A stretch of DNA of 64,000 nt. Origin: Planctomycetaceae bacterium (GTDB lineage Bacteria > Planctomycetota > Phycisphaerae > UBA1845 > UTPLA1). Position 1 is the stretch's first letter. Each line of letters begins with the position of its first letter. The position numbers and the translations under genes are program-made. The notes beneath the pieces are model-generated. The model saw nothing but the letters and a program-made list of their open reading frames with translations. It was not told the origin of the DNA and did not search any database. The stretch covers positions 62,001-126,000 of the forward strand of contig WYBU01000066.1 of assembly GCA_011525745.1 (NCBI GenBank). The letters run 5' to 3'. This document shows, piece after piece, positions 51,601 to 60,203 of this stretch.

Positions 51601-52228
51601 CGGCGGAATTCCCTGGTCGGTGTCCGACGGCATCCGCGTCGATTTCGCCGGCGAGGGCGAGTGGCAGATCACGCTGGACGTCTTTCGCGACCTGGGACTG
51701 GCGTTCGGCGCGGCCATGCTGGGAATCTACATTCTGCTCGTGGCGCAGACCGGCTCATTTGTCATTCCCATCATCGTCATGCTTGCCATCCCGTTGACGG
51801 TGCTGGGCATCATGCCGGGCTTCTGGTTGCTGAACGCTCTCACCGGCGGCGACGTCGGCGGCTATGCCGATCCGGTGTTCTTCACCGCCACCGGCATGAT
51901 CGGAATGATCGCTCTGGCGGGTATCGTGACGCGCGACTCGATCATCCTCGTCGATTTCATCCACTTGTCGCTGGCCCGCGGCCGTTCGTTGTTCGACGCG
52001 ATCATGGAAAGCCGCGTCGTCCGCCTGCGGCCGATCCTCCTCACCTCCGCGACAGCCATGCTCTCCGCCATACCGATCGCCATCGACCCGATCTTCTCCG
52101 GCCTCGCCTGGGCGTTGATCTTCGGACTGCTCGCCTCGACGGTATTCACGCTGTTCGTCATTCCCGTGGCCTACTGGCTGCTCTACGAACACAAGCCCCG
52201 CCACGGCCTCCCCGAATCCCCCGCCTGA
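48611..52228 (+). CDS. RND-family efflux permease with three low-complexity insertions
   Basis: This 1205-aa protein is an AcrB/HAE-type proton-driven pump. Visible motifs include LILSLGLLVDDPIVDVENI (the TM4 Asp region), QTGSFVIPIIVMLAIPL and IALAGIVTRDSIILVDFIH. It is longer than the usual 1030-1050 residues because of insertions near residues 316-356, 569-612 and 952-994. The second insertion, in the cytoplasmic loop after TM6, carries a GGGAACAG-type intergenic repeat read in frame (bases 50357-50386). Substrate unknown. No outer-membrane channel gene is adjacent. Confidence 0.94.
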   Translation: MNSVTPHPPANDPQSPLVHPHHGFTNAIVRTFLYSHLSLIFMLLAVVIGAAALLLTPREEDPQIVVPLADIHVSFPGHGAEDVERLVATPLEKLLYQIDGVEYVYSMSRPDHAIVTVRFYVGEDRERSLVKLYKRIDEHLDWVPPGVTGWVVKPVEIDDVPIVTLTLRGSDPPDAPTGATTAGPDEFALRRVAEELAERLAAVENVSRAYAVGGAPRRVQVYLDAERMAAFGVAPLDVQRALRGADAMQTAGDFTRDDHVIRVEAGRAFVRHDELNELVVAVHDDRPVYLKDVATIVDGPAEIDSYVRHGWGPARGFTSHAAATGTRVDGHEPVAARESHAPAADGVSHAPASSPAVTLALAKKKGSNAVWVARDVLAAAAELKREIVPDNIDLIVTRNYGLTADEKVNELIEALAVALVIVMALLTLGMGWREAAIVAVAVPVVFGLTLGVNLLFGFTINRVTLFALILSLGLLVDDPIVDVENISRHFTMRRRASRPIVMEAVAEIRPPLITATLAVIVSFLPMFFITGMMGPYMRPMALNVPVAMLMSMAVAFTITPWLAYHVLKRGSGADADGGRSEHGTREQGTENSDKQQTAVGADPHDVDPEALRRSALYRFFHPLMAPLLGSRRRAWAFIGVMALLTLAAAGLAAVRGVPLKMLPFDNKNELTLVLDFDEGTTLERADAAVRDFERFLSAVPEATDFTSYVGLASPMDFNGLVRHYYLRRGPNVADIRVNLAPKKNRRLQSHAVGLRMRDELTALATHNGARLKIVETPPGPPVISTIVAEIYGRPDNAYADLLAAAESVRSRLAAEPGVVDVDDIVEAPRNKLIFVTDKEKAALHGVTTADVVDTLRLALSGVEAATIRATDERQPLRIELRLPRATRSSPDDLARIHVRGATGGMTPLSELGRWENATVDQTIYHKNLQRVAYVFAEAAGRPPADCIVDIQADRAPAASHTAATTTTAAGAPAVRQLRQTTAPAPRPVAGRTFLSNGGGIPWSVSDGIRVDFAGEGEWQITLDVFRDLGLAFGAAMLGIYILLVAQTGSFVIPIIVMLAIPLTVLGIMPGFWLLNALTGGDVGGYADPVFFTATGMIGMIALAGIVTRDSIILVDFIHLSLARGRSLFDAIMESRVVRLRPILLTSATAMLSAIPIAIDPIFSGLAWALIFGLLASTVFTLFVIPVAYWLLYEHKPRHGLPESPA
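50357..50386 (+). repeat. GGGAACAG repeat inside the RND pump gene
   Basis: AACCAGGGAACAGGGAACAG followed by AGAACAGCG matches, in complement, intergenic tracts at 27585-27600, 29026-29055 and 52307-52328. It keeps the reading frame. Confidence 0.6.
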
Positions 52229-52306
52229 CCCCCTGGCGTTGCCGCGCGCGTTTCGCCTTTTGCCGCTGGACTTTCGTCTTTCGTCTTTGCCTTCGCGCCT
52301 CGCTAT

Positions 52307-52328
52307 TGTTCCCTGTTCCTTGTTCCCA
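52307..52328. repeat. TTCCCTGTTCC intergenic tract
   Basis: TTGTTCCCTGTTCCTTGTTC directly after the RND gene. Complement of GGGAACAGG; same family as 29026 and 50357. Confidence 0.5.
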
Positions 52329-52438
52329 TTTCTTCGCTTCATCGCTGCGTCGCTTTGAACCGCGCTCGACGAAACGCTCATTGAGTCGGGGTGACCGGCG
52401 GCGCGGTCATACGCATCCACCGGACCGCGGCGCGCGAG

Positions 52439-54706
52439 TCAGTGCGCGGGCGGGTAGTCGATGAGATGGCGGCGGAAGAAGGCGGCGATCTTGCTGTCGA
52501 CGCGGATGCGCATCGCGGCGTCGCGCACGCCGTGGGCGTAGCCCGAGAGCGGCGCGAACTCGAACGGGCGGCCGGCGCGGATCAATGTATCGGTCAGGGC
52601 CAGCGAGTTCACGAAGTAGACGTTGTCGTCGGCGGTGCCGTGAATGATCAGCAACGGGCGGCGCAGGTTCTTCGCATAAGTCAGCACGCTGCTGCGGCGA
52701 TAGCCCTCCTTGTTTTCCTCGGGTAATCCCAGGTAGCGCTCGGTGTAGTGCGTGTCGTACCACTTCCAGTCGGTCACCGGCGCGCCGGCGGCGGCGGCGT
52801 GGAAGACGTCGCCGCGCTTGCAGACGGCCAGCGCCGACATGTAACCGCCGAACGACCAGCCCATGATGCCGACGCGGCCGAGATCCAGCTCGGGATAGCG
52901 AGCGCCCAAGGCGCGAAGGGCGGTGATTTGATCGTCGAGCGGAACATGCCCGAAGTTGCCGGCGATGGCGCGCTCCCACGCGCGACCGCGGTTTCCGACG
53001 CCGCGATTGTCGGACGAAACGACGATAAAGCCCTGATCGGCGTACCACTGCTGTGTGTAGTAGCCGCGGCCGGAAGAGTGAACCACGCCGCCGCTGGGGC
53101 CGCCGTAGACGCTGACGAGGACGGGGTACTTGTGGCCGGGCTGGAAGTTGCGCGGACGGACGATGGCGGCGTCGAATTCGTTGTTGCGACCGACACGAGT
53201 CAGCTCGACGCGCGGTTGAAACGGCGGCCGGCGGGCCAGCGACGGCAGCGTGCCCACAGGGGTTCCATCGGCGGTGCGGACGTTCCAGTCGGTCGACTGC
53301 GTGAGGCTGTCGAAACGTTCGATGTAGATGCGGCCATCGCGCGAGTAGGTGCGGGAATGATTCCCCGGCTCGGTGGTCAGTCGCCGTGCGGGGCCGCCGT
53401 CGAGTGGCAGCTCGTAGAGATGGCTCTGCGTCGGCTGATCGGAGCCGGCGACGATGACGACGCCGCGCAGTTCATCGACGTGCACCAACCCGCGGTAGCG
53501 GAACGAGTCGTCGGGATTCAACGCACGCAGGCGGCGGCCGTCGGCGTCGTGCAGGCAGAGGCGGCATTCGCCGTCGGCTTCGGTCGTCCAGAGAAACCCC
53601 GGCGAGTTTTCGAGCCAGCGCGGCATGGCCTGATCGATGTTGATCCAGGCCGGGTCGGTTTCGCGGAGCAGCTCGACCGTGTGGCCGGTGAGAGGATCGA
53701 CGCGCAGCAGCACTTCCTCGCGCTGGCGGCGGTCCTGGACGAGGATCGACAGCGGAGCGTTTTTGCTCCAGCGGACGGTCGCCAGGTAGGGAAACTTCTC
53801 GGCGTCCCATTCGATCCACGTGGTCGTGCCGCCCTCGACCGGAATCACGCCGAGGCGCACGTTGGCGTTTGATTTGCCCGCGCGCGGATAGGGCCACGGC
53901 TTCGGCGCGCGGTTGGGCGCGGCGGCATCGGCGATGTAGAGCTTTTCGACGCCGCGCGTGTCGGTTTCCTGATAGACGAGCATCGTCGAATCGGGAGACC
54001 ACCAGTAGCCCGTGTGGCGGCCCATTTCTTCCTGGGCGACGAATTCGGCCTCGGCGTGGGACAGCTCGTCGGTTCCGCCCGTTGTGATCTGCGTGACCTG
54101 CCCGGACTGCCAGTCGCAGACATAGAGGTCGTGGTCCTTGACGTAGGAGATGTAGCGATCATCGGGCGAGAAACGCGAGTCGGTGACTCCTTCGACGCCC
54201 TCGATCAGCCGCGACGATCCGTCGGCGCGGTCGAGCACGTGCAGCTTGCCCGAGAGGGTGATGAGCACGTGGCGGCCCGAATCGGACAGTTTGTAGCCGG
54301 TAATGCCGGTGCTGCCGACGCGCTGGCGTTCGCGGCGGGCGCGTTCCTCGTCCGAAAGTTCCTCGTCGCGTCCGCCCAGCAGCGTGGCGGCCGAGGCCAG
54401 CACGCGCGTGTCGCGGGCGGCCACGTCGAAGACGTAGAGGTCCTGAGCGCGGCTGCGCGGCGCGGATCGCAGGAACAACACGGCGTCGCCCTCGGGAGCG
54501 ACGGTCACGGCGGCCGGCCGGCCGGCGGTCCAGGAGCGGGTCTGGACGATGTCGCGCAGCGTGCGGTCGCGCTGCTCGCGCGAAGTGAAGTAGGGCTGCA
54601 CGCGCGGGGCGGCGCAGCCGGACAGGAGGGCAATGCCCAGCAGCGTCGTGGCGACGCGGAAGCGCGGTCGTGTGGCGTGCGGCACGGGAGGCTCCGTGGT
54701 TTTCAT
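52439..54706 (-). CDS. S9 family peptidase (dipeptidyl peptidase IV-like lipoprotein)
   Basis: This 755-aa protein has a lipoprotein signal (TTLLGIALLSGCAAP), then an N-terminal beta-propeller of the DPP IV kind (VTDSRFSPDDRYISYVKDHD; GYWWSPDSTMLVYQETD) and a C-terminal alpha/beta hydrolase. The catalytic triad shows in GWSFGGYMSA (Ser), HGTADDNVYF (Asp) and SGYAHGV (His). The EE-containing stretch FVAQEEMGRHTGYWW matches the DPP IV double-Glu site for the substrate N-terminus. It probably cleaves dipeptides after Pro or Ala in the periplasm. The ATG at 54706 has AAGGA upstream. Confidence 0.92.
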   Translation of the reverse strand: MKTTEPPVPHATRPRFRVATTLLGIALLSGCAAPRVQPYFTSREQRDRTLRDIVQTRSWTAGRPAAVTVAPEGDAVLFLRSAPRSRAQDLYVFDVAARDTRVLASAATLLGGRDEELSDEERARRERQRVGSTGITGYKLSDSGRHVLITLSGKLHVLDRADGSSRLIEGVEGVTDSRFSPDDRYISYVKDHDLYVCDWQSGQVTQITTGGTDELSHAEAEFVAQEEMGRHTGYWWSPDSTMLVYQETDTRGVEKLYIADAAAPNRAPKPWPYPRAGKSNANVRLGVIPVEGGTTTWIEWDAEKFPYLATVRWSKNAPLSILVQDRRQREEVLLRVDPLTGHTVELLRETDPAWINIDQAMPRWLENSPGFLWTTEADGECRLCLHDADGRRLRALNPDDSFRYRGLVHVDELRGVVIVAGSDQPTQSHLYELPLDGGPARRLTTEPGNHSRTYSRDGRIYIERFDSLTQSTDWNVRTADGTPVGTLPSLARRPPFQPRVELTRVGRNNEFDAAIVRPRNFQPGHKYPVLVSVYGGPSGGVVHSSGRGYYTQQWYADQGFIVVSSDNRGVGNRGRAWERAIAGNFGHVPLDDQITALRALGARYPELDLGRVGIMGWSFGGYMSALAVCKRGDVFHAAAAGAPVTDWKWYDTHYTERYLGLPEENKEGYRRSSVLTYAKNLRRPLLIIHGTADDNVYFVNSLALTDTLIRAGRPFEFAPLSGYAHGVRDAAMRIRVDSKIAAFFRRHLIDYPPAH

Positions 54707-55451
54707 GCGGGTCCTTCGTCGACGGATTTCGCACCGCGATGGTGCGGGGTTTGGGGAAGCATACGTGGGGATGGGCGCTGCGCCGAGTGGGACAAGGCGC
54801 GAGAGGGAGCACGAGAAGAAGCTGTCGGGTCGCGGGAACTGGGGGATTTGCCGCAATTCTTATCATCGTCAACCCACCGCAACGCGGTGGGCCGGCCGAC
54901 ATGATTCGAGCCGCAAGCGGCTATCAGTGCCGCGCCGCGTCAGCAGGCGGGATCCATACGCCGGAAGCCAGGGTGAACCATCCGTCGGCGCACACGCGCC
55001 GGAAGCCTGTTGCCGCGCCGGATGCGATACCACGATTCGTGCGTCACACACTTGACTGAACCGCCCCATCCCGCTCGCTTACGCTTCGCGGCTCGGATCA
55101 TTGGCCCATCCCGCTCGCTTACGCTTCGCGGCTCGGTTCATTGGCCCATCCCGCTTGCGTACGCTTCGCGGTTCGGTTCATGGGCCCATCCCGCTTGCTT
55201 ACGCTTCGCGGTTCGGATCATGGGCCCATCCCGCTTGCTTACGCTTCGCGGCTCGGATCATGAGCCCATCCCGCTCGCTCACGCTTCGCGGCTCGGATCA
55301 TTGGCCCATCCCGCTCGCTTACGCTTCGCGGCTCGGATGAATTCCGGCGCCGGCGATGGAGACTCGGGTCGCCGACCGGGATCACGGCGATGGCGCTTCG
55401 AGTCCGGATCCCAGTGGTCACGAGCGCGACAACGGGTGGCAGCCGCAGTCG
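54707..55451. other. Intergenic stretch with a 40-bp tandem array
   Basis: No gene is supported. The main content is the seven-copy array at 55065-55340. The open frames through it are artefacts of the repeat. Upstream, about 54905-54935, a degenerate GAGCCGCAAGCGG copy of the same family is seen. Confidence 0.65.
55065..55340. repeat. Seven-copy 40-bp tandem repeat array
   Basis: Units begin at 55065, 55105, 55145, 55185, 55225, 55265 and 55305. Each starts CCCATCCCGCTCGC and carries GCTTCGCGGCTCGG near the middle, ending CATTGG or CATGGG. Copies differ at a few positions; the last is shortened. The complement of the unit matches the dispersed element at 192-220. Confidence 0.9.
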
Positions 55452-57659
55452 TCAAATGGCCGGCTCGATCGATTCGATGCGGTATTCGCGTTCGTTGGCG
55501 CCTTCGGCGTCGGGGAGCGAGACGGTGTCGCCGATCTTGAGACCCAGCAGGCGGCGGACCAGCGGCGCCTGGTAGGAATAGATGCCTGCGCCAATGTCGG
55601 ACTCCCACGGACCGAGAATCGTCAGCACGCGCGAACCGTTGCCGTCAGCGCCGGCCAGCGTGACGCGATGGCCGATGCTGACGTGATCGGTCGGGAGTTC
55701 GTCGCGATTCAGCAGGCGCGCCATCGACATCTCTTCGTTGATCTGCGCCAGGCGCGCCCGCAACAAGTCGCGTTCCTCGAGCGCAAACTTGTATTCGCTG
55801 TTCTCGCTCAGGTCGCCGTGTTCGGCGGCGCGGCCGATGGCAATCGCGTTCTCGCGCATCTTGACGTTGACCAGTTCGTCCCGCTCGGCTTCTTTCTTGC
55901 GCAGGCCGGCTTCGGTGACGTAGAGAACGCCAGGCTCGTCCCACGGCTCGACCCGCGCGCGAACGAAAAGCTTCGGGAACATCTCGCGGATGATGTCCTG
56001 CATCTCGCCCTGCACGACAGGCCCAAGCCCCTCGGCCCGTTCAATCTGCCGACGAACGGCCGTGCCGACGGCCTCGTCAAGCCCTTCGAGACACTGGCGG
56101 AAGCGGGCATAGTCGCGCGCCGACAAGCCGGCGCGGACTGAGCCGCGCAACTGCGTCACGTTGCCGCCGCGCGATCGGGCCGCATTTCGCGCCGGTCCCA
56201 CCATCGACAGAATGCGATTGAGCAGATCCATCGGCGGCGGAAGTTTCAACGGCGTCGCCGCTTCGGGGCCTTTCCACAGCCACATGAAGGCGTCGATATG
56301 TTCGGCCGGGTCGGCGAGCACGTTGTCAATCGCCGGTTGCAGCAGTTCCGCCCCGCGGCCGGCTTCTTCGATTGCGCGGCACAGCGCGTCGCATTGGTTC
56401 GTGGGCGCATCGGGCAGGACCTGTGCGAAAACCTCGGGCCACTTCCCGGGCAGGGCCTGACGCACGACCTTCAGCGCCAGCGGCCAGATGGCGGCGTCGG
56501 GAATCGACAGCACCAACCCGGCCGGATGGTCCGACCTGGCGATCATGCGCAAAGCGATACCGTGCACGTCCGGCGGCAGCGGCAGACCTTCTTCTCCGAG
56601 GCGTTCGATGACCAGCGCGGTGGCGAAGGCCTGATCGGGATCGTGGCGGGCCAGCTTTTTGACGCGCTGGTCGAGTGCCCGGGCCAGCTTGTGGAGGAAC
56701 GCGGCATCCGGCGAAGCGCCGCGGCCGCGGCTGTCGCGCAGGTAGCCTTCGACGGCCAGCAGCAGCTCGCGCGGCGTATGGGCCTGCTGGAACAGTGCGA
56801 GGGCTTCTTCTTCGACGGTCTGACCGGCCTCGTGATAGACGAGGAACATGGGCGATCGTCCCTCGATCGTCACATGCGGCGACTTTTTCACGGCGTTGCG
56901 CAGGCGGGTCCACCAATCGCCCCAGACATCCGCGGCGATGACCTGCGGCACGAGCAGCACGCGCATTTCGTCACGGTCGATGCGTCCGTTGCGGCCGCGC
57001 AGCACGCTGATGGCCAGCGACAGCGGATCCTTCTGCGCCAGCTCTTTCAGGCGTTCGGGGCGCAACTGGCGCAAGACACGGAAGTCGTCGGCGTGAGCGG
57101 GCTGATAGTCGTCGACGGCTTTGTCGATGCTCAGCGAGCGCATTCCGCGGGTGGTGCGCAGCTCGAGGGAATCGGCGGCGAGATCCAGGGCGGTGATTTC
57201 GGCGGCGATGTCTTCGGTTCGATGCAGCAGACACGCGCCGGGCTTGAGTTGCAGGGCGACATCCAGGTAGCGCAGCGCCTTTCGCACCGAGGCGCCGCCG
57301 GACAGGCCGGAGCGCTGAATCCAGGTTTCAAGATCAGGCGTGTCGGTATGGGTCTTGCGGTACAGCTCGAGCACCTCGCCGCGCAATTCGGAGCCGTCGG
57401 GCAGGCGCAGCAGCAATTCGCGGGCATGGTGCAGCGCTTCGGCGGCCGACTCGTGTTCCTTCAGCAGCGTCAGCCAGGCCCAGGCGGAAGTCTCGGCCCA
57501 TTCGGCCTGGCCGGACTTGATGGCGATTTCGAGGCAGGCGAGCAGGTCGTTCGGATCGGCATCGTCGGATTCGATGGCGGCCTGCCAGGCGGCGTCGAGA
57601 TCAGACCATTTTTTTGACAGGGCCAGGGCGCGGAGTGAAGTTGCGGTCGCGTCGGGCAT
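55452..57659 (-). CDS. greA: Long GreA-type transcript cleavage factor
   Basis: This 735-aa protein has a GreA/GreB module in its last 180 residues: the coiled-coil tip HGDLSENSEYKFALEERD has the acidic pair needed for RNA cleavage, and the FKBP-like end shows VSIGHRVTLAGADGNGS and IGDTVSLPDAEGANE. Gre factors rescue backtracked RNA polymerase. A 550-residue helical N-terminal extension (TPR-like, e.g. LLACLEIAIKSGQAEWAET) makes it four to five times the usual 158 aa. A comparably long GreA exists in Chlamydia. The ATG has GAGGAG about 10 bases upstream. Confidence 0.9.
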   Translation of the reverse strand: MPDATATSLRALALSKKWSDLDAAWQAAIESDDADPNDLLACLEIAIKSGQAEWAETSAWAWLTLLKEHESAAEALHHARELLLRLPDGSELRGEVLELYRKTHTDTPDLETWIQRSGLSGGASVRKALRYLDVALQLKPGACLLHRTEDIAAEITALDLAADSLELRTTRGMRSLSIDKAVDDYQPAHADDFRVLRQLRPERLKELAQKDPLSLAISVLRGRNGRIDRDEMRVLLVPQVIAADVWGDWWTRLRNAVKKSPHVTIEGRSPMFLVYHEAGQTVEEEALALFQQAHTPRELLLAVEGYLRDSRGRGASPDAAFLHKLARALDQRVKKLARHDPDQAFATALVIERLGEEGLPLPPDVHGIALRMIARSDHPAGLVLSIPDAAIWPLALKVVRQALPGKWPEVFAQVLPDAPTNQCDALCRAIEEAGRGAELLQPAIDNVLADPAEHIDAFMWLWKGPEAATPLKLPPPMDLLNRILSMVGPARNAARSRGGNVTQLRGSVRAGLSARDYARFRQCLEGLDEAVGTAVRRQIERAEGLGPVVQGEMQDIIREMFPKLFVRARVEPWDEPGVLYVTEAGLRKKEAERDELVNVKMRENAIAIGRAAEHGDLSENSEYKFALEERDLLRARLAQINEEMSMARLLNRDELPTDHVSIGHRVTLAGADGNGSRVLTILGPWESDIGAGIYSYQAPLVRRLLGLKIGDTVSLPDAEGANEREYRIESIEPAI

Positions 57660-57707
57660 AGTGCGGGGTTCTCCTCGTTCGCTCGTATTATTGCGGAAGG
57701 GCGCGTG

Positions 57708-57838
57708 AAAGTCGAAAGGCGATACGTCGAAACGTCCAAATGTCCAAACTTAGAAACGTCGAAACCCTCGAACAACAGGCTCACGCCGAGGCGTTGCGGC
57801 CGCGGAGGACCGGATTCCCGCCTGCGCGGGAATGGCGG
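57708..57838. repeat. GTCGAAACGTCCAAA tract and ATTCCCGC hairpin
   Basis: 57708-57765 holds AAACGTC/CCAAATGTC units whose complement is at 29187-29221. 57811-57838 holds CGGATTCCCGCCTGCGCGGG then AATGGCGG, a perfect 8-bp hairpin of a widespread repeat type. Confidence 0.55.
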
Positions 57839-57922
57839 ATCAGGACGGAAAGCTGATGGCTTGCGGCGATTGGCTCACGGTCCGCGCTGCGGGCCTTACG
57901 GGCTGATGGCGATGCTCCATCG

Positions 57923-59155
57923 TCACTCGTACCGCAGCGCTTCGATCGGGTCCAGCCGCGAGGCTTTGTAGGCGGGGTAGATGCCGCTGATGAGGCCCAC
58001 GCCGGTGGCCATCGCCAGGGCGAGAATCACCGACGACGACGTGGTAACGGTCTCGAAGATGCGGGTGATCTGCTCGATCGTGCGGCCCAGGCCCCAGCCG
58101 GCCAGCACGCCGAGCGAGCCGCCGAAGAACGACACCACGCCGGCTTCGATCAGGAACTGCTTGAGCACGTCCCATCGTTGCGCGCCCATCGCCATGCGCA
58201 CGCCGATTTCGCGCGTCCGCTCGGTCACGGCCACGAGCATGATGTTCATGATCCCGATGCCGCCGACGACCAGGCTGATCATCGAGATGCTGCCCAGCAC
58301 GACGGCGATGATCGACTGGAAGCTCTGGAACTGCGCCAGAAACTCCTGCTGGGCCTGGACCTGGAAATCGTCGGTCGCGCCGGGGCGGATGCGATGCCGG
58401 CGGCGCAGCAGCTTCTTGATCTGGTCCTTGGCCGCGTCGATGTCGGCGGTTTCGGGCGAGACCGAGTCGGCCATGATCATGCCGACGGACTTCAGTCCGT
58501 AGAGCTTGTTCATGGCGGTGGTGATGGGAATGATGACCTGGTTGTCGACGTCGGTGAAGAACAGGTTGCCTTTTTCTTCCATCACGCCGATGACTTCGAA
58601 GCCCTTCGTGCCCAGCAGACCGCTGATCTTGATGGTCTCGCCGATGGCCGGTCGCCCGCCGAACAGGTCCTTGTAGACCTTCTGCCCCAGCACGACAACG
58701 GCCGAGTCGCTCAACACGTCGGCCTTGTTGATGAAGCGGCCGTAGGCAGGGTTGTAGTTGTTGACGGCGGAATACTGCTCGTCTGTGCCGAGAATCGCCA
58801 CGGTGCTGTTCTTCGACAGGAAGCGCACCAGGCCGCCGGAGTTGATTTGCGGCGTGGCCGAGCGGACCTTGTCGCACTCCTTGCGGATGGCCTCGCAGTC
58901 GTCGAGCGTCAGCGTTTCGACGCTGCCGACGGAGCGACCGCCGCGGCGCTGCTGGCCGGGCAGGACGAACAGACGGTTGGTTCCGATCGTCGAAAAGCCC
59001 TCGTTGAAGCTGGCCTTCATGCCTTCGAGAATCGACATGGCCGAGACGACGGCCGCGACGCCGATGATGACGCCCAGCGTGGCGAGGATGGACCGCAGCG
59101 GATGCACCAGCAGACTGCGGAAGGACATGGCGCAGATGCGCAGGAAGAACATCAT
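57923..59155 (-). CDS. MacB/LolC-type ABC transporter permease
   Basis: This 410-aa permease has an N-terminal membrane helix after PLRSILATLGVIIGVAAVVS, a large periplasmic domain (GTNRLFVLPGQQ, ILGTDEQYSAVNNYNP) and three C-terminal helices (SLVVGGIGIMNIMLVAVTER; LGVLAGWGLG). The motif TERTREIGVRMAMGAQ is diagnostic. Such mechanotransmission permeases push substrates (macrolides, lipoproteins, peptides) out with an adaptor. The ATG overlaps the ATPase stop by four bases. It completes an adaptor-ATPase-permease set. Confidence 0.95.
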   Translation of the reverse strand: MMFFLRICAMSFRSLLVHPLRSILATLGVIIGVAAVVSAMSILEGMKASFNEGFSTIGTNRLFVLPGQQRRGGRSVGSVETLTLDDCEAIRKECDKVRSATPQINSGGLVRFLSKNSTVAILGTDEQYSAVNNYNPAYGRFINKADVLSDSAVVVLGQKVYKDLFGGRPAIGETIKISGLLGTKGFEVIGVMEEKGNLFFTDVDNQVIIPITTAMNKLYGLKSVGMIMADSVSPETADIDAAKDQIKKLLRRRHRIRPGATDDFQVQAQQEFLAQFQSFQSIIAVVLGSISMISLVVGGIGIMNIMLVAVTERTREIGVRMAMGAQRWDVLKQFLIEAGVVSFFGGSLGVLAGWGLGRTIEQITRIFETVTTSSSVILALAMATGVGLISGIYPAYKASRLDPIEALRYE

Positions 59156-59991
59156 GCCTTGTCCTCCAGCAATGCGGGCTGGTGCTCGGCTCGCCGCGCG
59201 GCGCGGGCCATCGGCAGGGCCGGCCGCGACGGGGGCGTCGGCTCGCCGTCGTCGCGGGGACCGTCGAGCACCGACGCGGCGACGGCGGTTGTTTCGCGCA
59301 TCAGTTCCGAGCGCATCGCGGGCGTAACGCGCAGATCGTCGATGACTTTGCCGTCGCGCATGCGGATGATGCGCTCGGCCTGCGCCGCGACCGACATTTC
59401 GTGCGTGACGAGAATGACGGTGACGCCGGATTCATGCAGCTCGCGGAATATCTGCATGATCTGGCGGCCGTTGGTGCTGTCGAGATTGCCCGTGGGCTCG
59501 TCGGCCAGCAGCAAGCGCGGGTCGGTCACGATGGCGCGGGCGATGGCGACGCGCTGGCGTTCGCCGCCGGACAGCTCGCTGGGCGTGTGAAACGCGCGTT
59601 GCTCCAGCCCGACCCGCCGCAGAGCGCGCAGCGACGGCTCGCGGACGCGCGTCTGGCGGGCGTAAAACAGCGGGACCGCCACGTTGTCGACCGCGGCGGT
59701 GCGCTGAATGAGGTTGAACGTCTGAAAGACGAAGCCGATCTTGCGGTTGCGGATGATGGCAAGCTGGCGATCGCTCATGTCGCTGACGAGCTGACCGTCC
59801 AGTTCGTAGCGGCCGGACGTGGGGCGGTCGAGGCAGCCGAGCAAGTGCATCATGGTGCTCTTGCCGCTGCCGGAGGGGCCTGTGATGGCGACGTATTCGC
59901 CGGAGGCGATGTCGAGGTCGACGCCATCCAGCGCGGCGACGACGGTCTCGCCCATGCGGTAGTGCTTCGTGAGTGCTCGAATGCGAATCAT
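59152..59991 (-). CDS. ABC transporter ATP-binding protein (LolD/MacB type)
   Basis: This 279-aa ATPase has Walker A GPSGSGKST, Q-loop FVFQTFNLIQRT, signature LSGGERQRVAIARAI, Walker B LLLADEPTGNLDS and the switch His in VILVTHEMS. A C-terminal tail of about 45 Arg/Ala/Pro-rich residues is unusual. The ATG at 59991 is chosen at the usual family start; the Shine-Dalgarno is weak. It is fused by overlap to the permease gene. Confidence 0.95.
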   Translation of the reverse strand: MIRIRALTKHYRMGETVVAALDGVDLDIASGEYVAITGPSGSGKSTMMHLLGCLDRPTSGRYELDGQLVSDMSDRQLAIIRNRKIGFVFQTFNLIQRTAAVDNVAVPLFYARQTRVREPSLRALRRVGLEQRAFHTPSELSGGERQRVAIARAIVTDPRLLLADEPTGNLDSTNGRQIMQIFRELHESGVTVILVTHEMSVAAQAERIIRMRDGKVIDDLRVTPAMRSELMRETTAVAASVLDGPRDDGEPTPPSRPALPMARAARRAEHQPALLEDKA

Positions 59992-60069
59992 CAGTTTCGT
60001 TCGCCCGCGGCGATGGGTGGGCCGTGACAATCAGCGAAGAGGTCCGCCGCGCGGGCCTTGCTCCGCGTC

Positions 60070-60142
60070 AACATGGCCAAGTACTCGCGCGGCGCTGTCA
60101 CAGACATCGTGGTTTCGTCATGCGAGGGCTTGACCATGCCCC
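60070..60142. repeat. Dispersed hairpin family, copy 5
   Basis: The left arm CAACATGGCCAAGTACTCGC pairs imperfectly with the right arm ATGCGAGGGCTTGACCATG. It lies between the adaptor and ATPase genes of the export operon. Confidence 0.6.
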
Positions 60143-60203
60143 CCGTTTTTTTGGAGCCGCACTTCCATTCAGTCCGCACAGCGGACCCCGCGCGGCTGCA
60201 CGG

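Noticed and set aside
55065-55340. CRISPR array
   Set aside because: Units are directly contiguous without unique spacers, and no cas gene is near.
55010-55540. Open frame through the tandem repeats encoding PSRSLTLRGS-like repeats
   Set aside because: Repeat period of 40 bp cycles through all frames, so openness is a composition effect; no start signal or domain.
59992-60203. tRNA or small RNA gene in the export operon gap
   Set aside because: The secondary structure seen is the dispersed hairpin family, not a cloverleaf.
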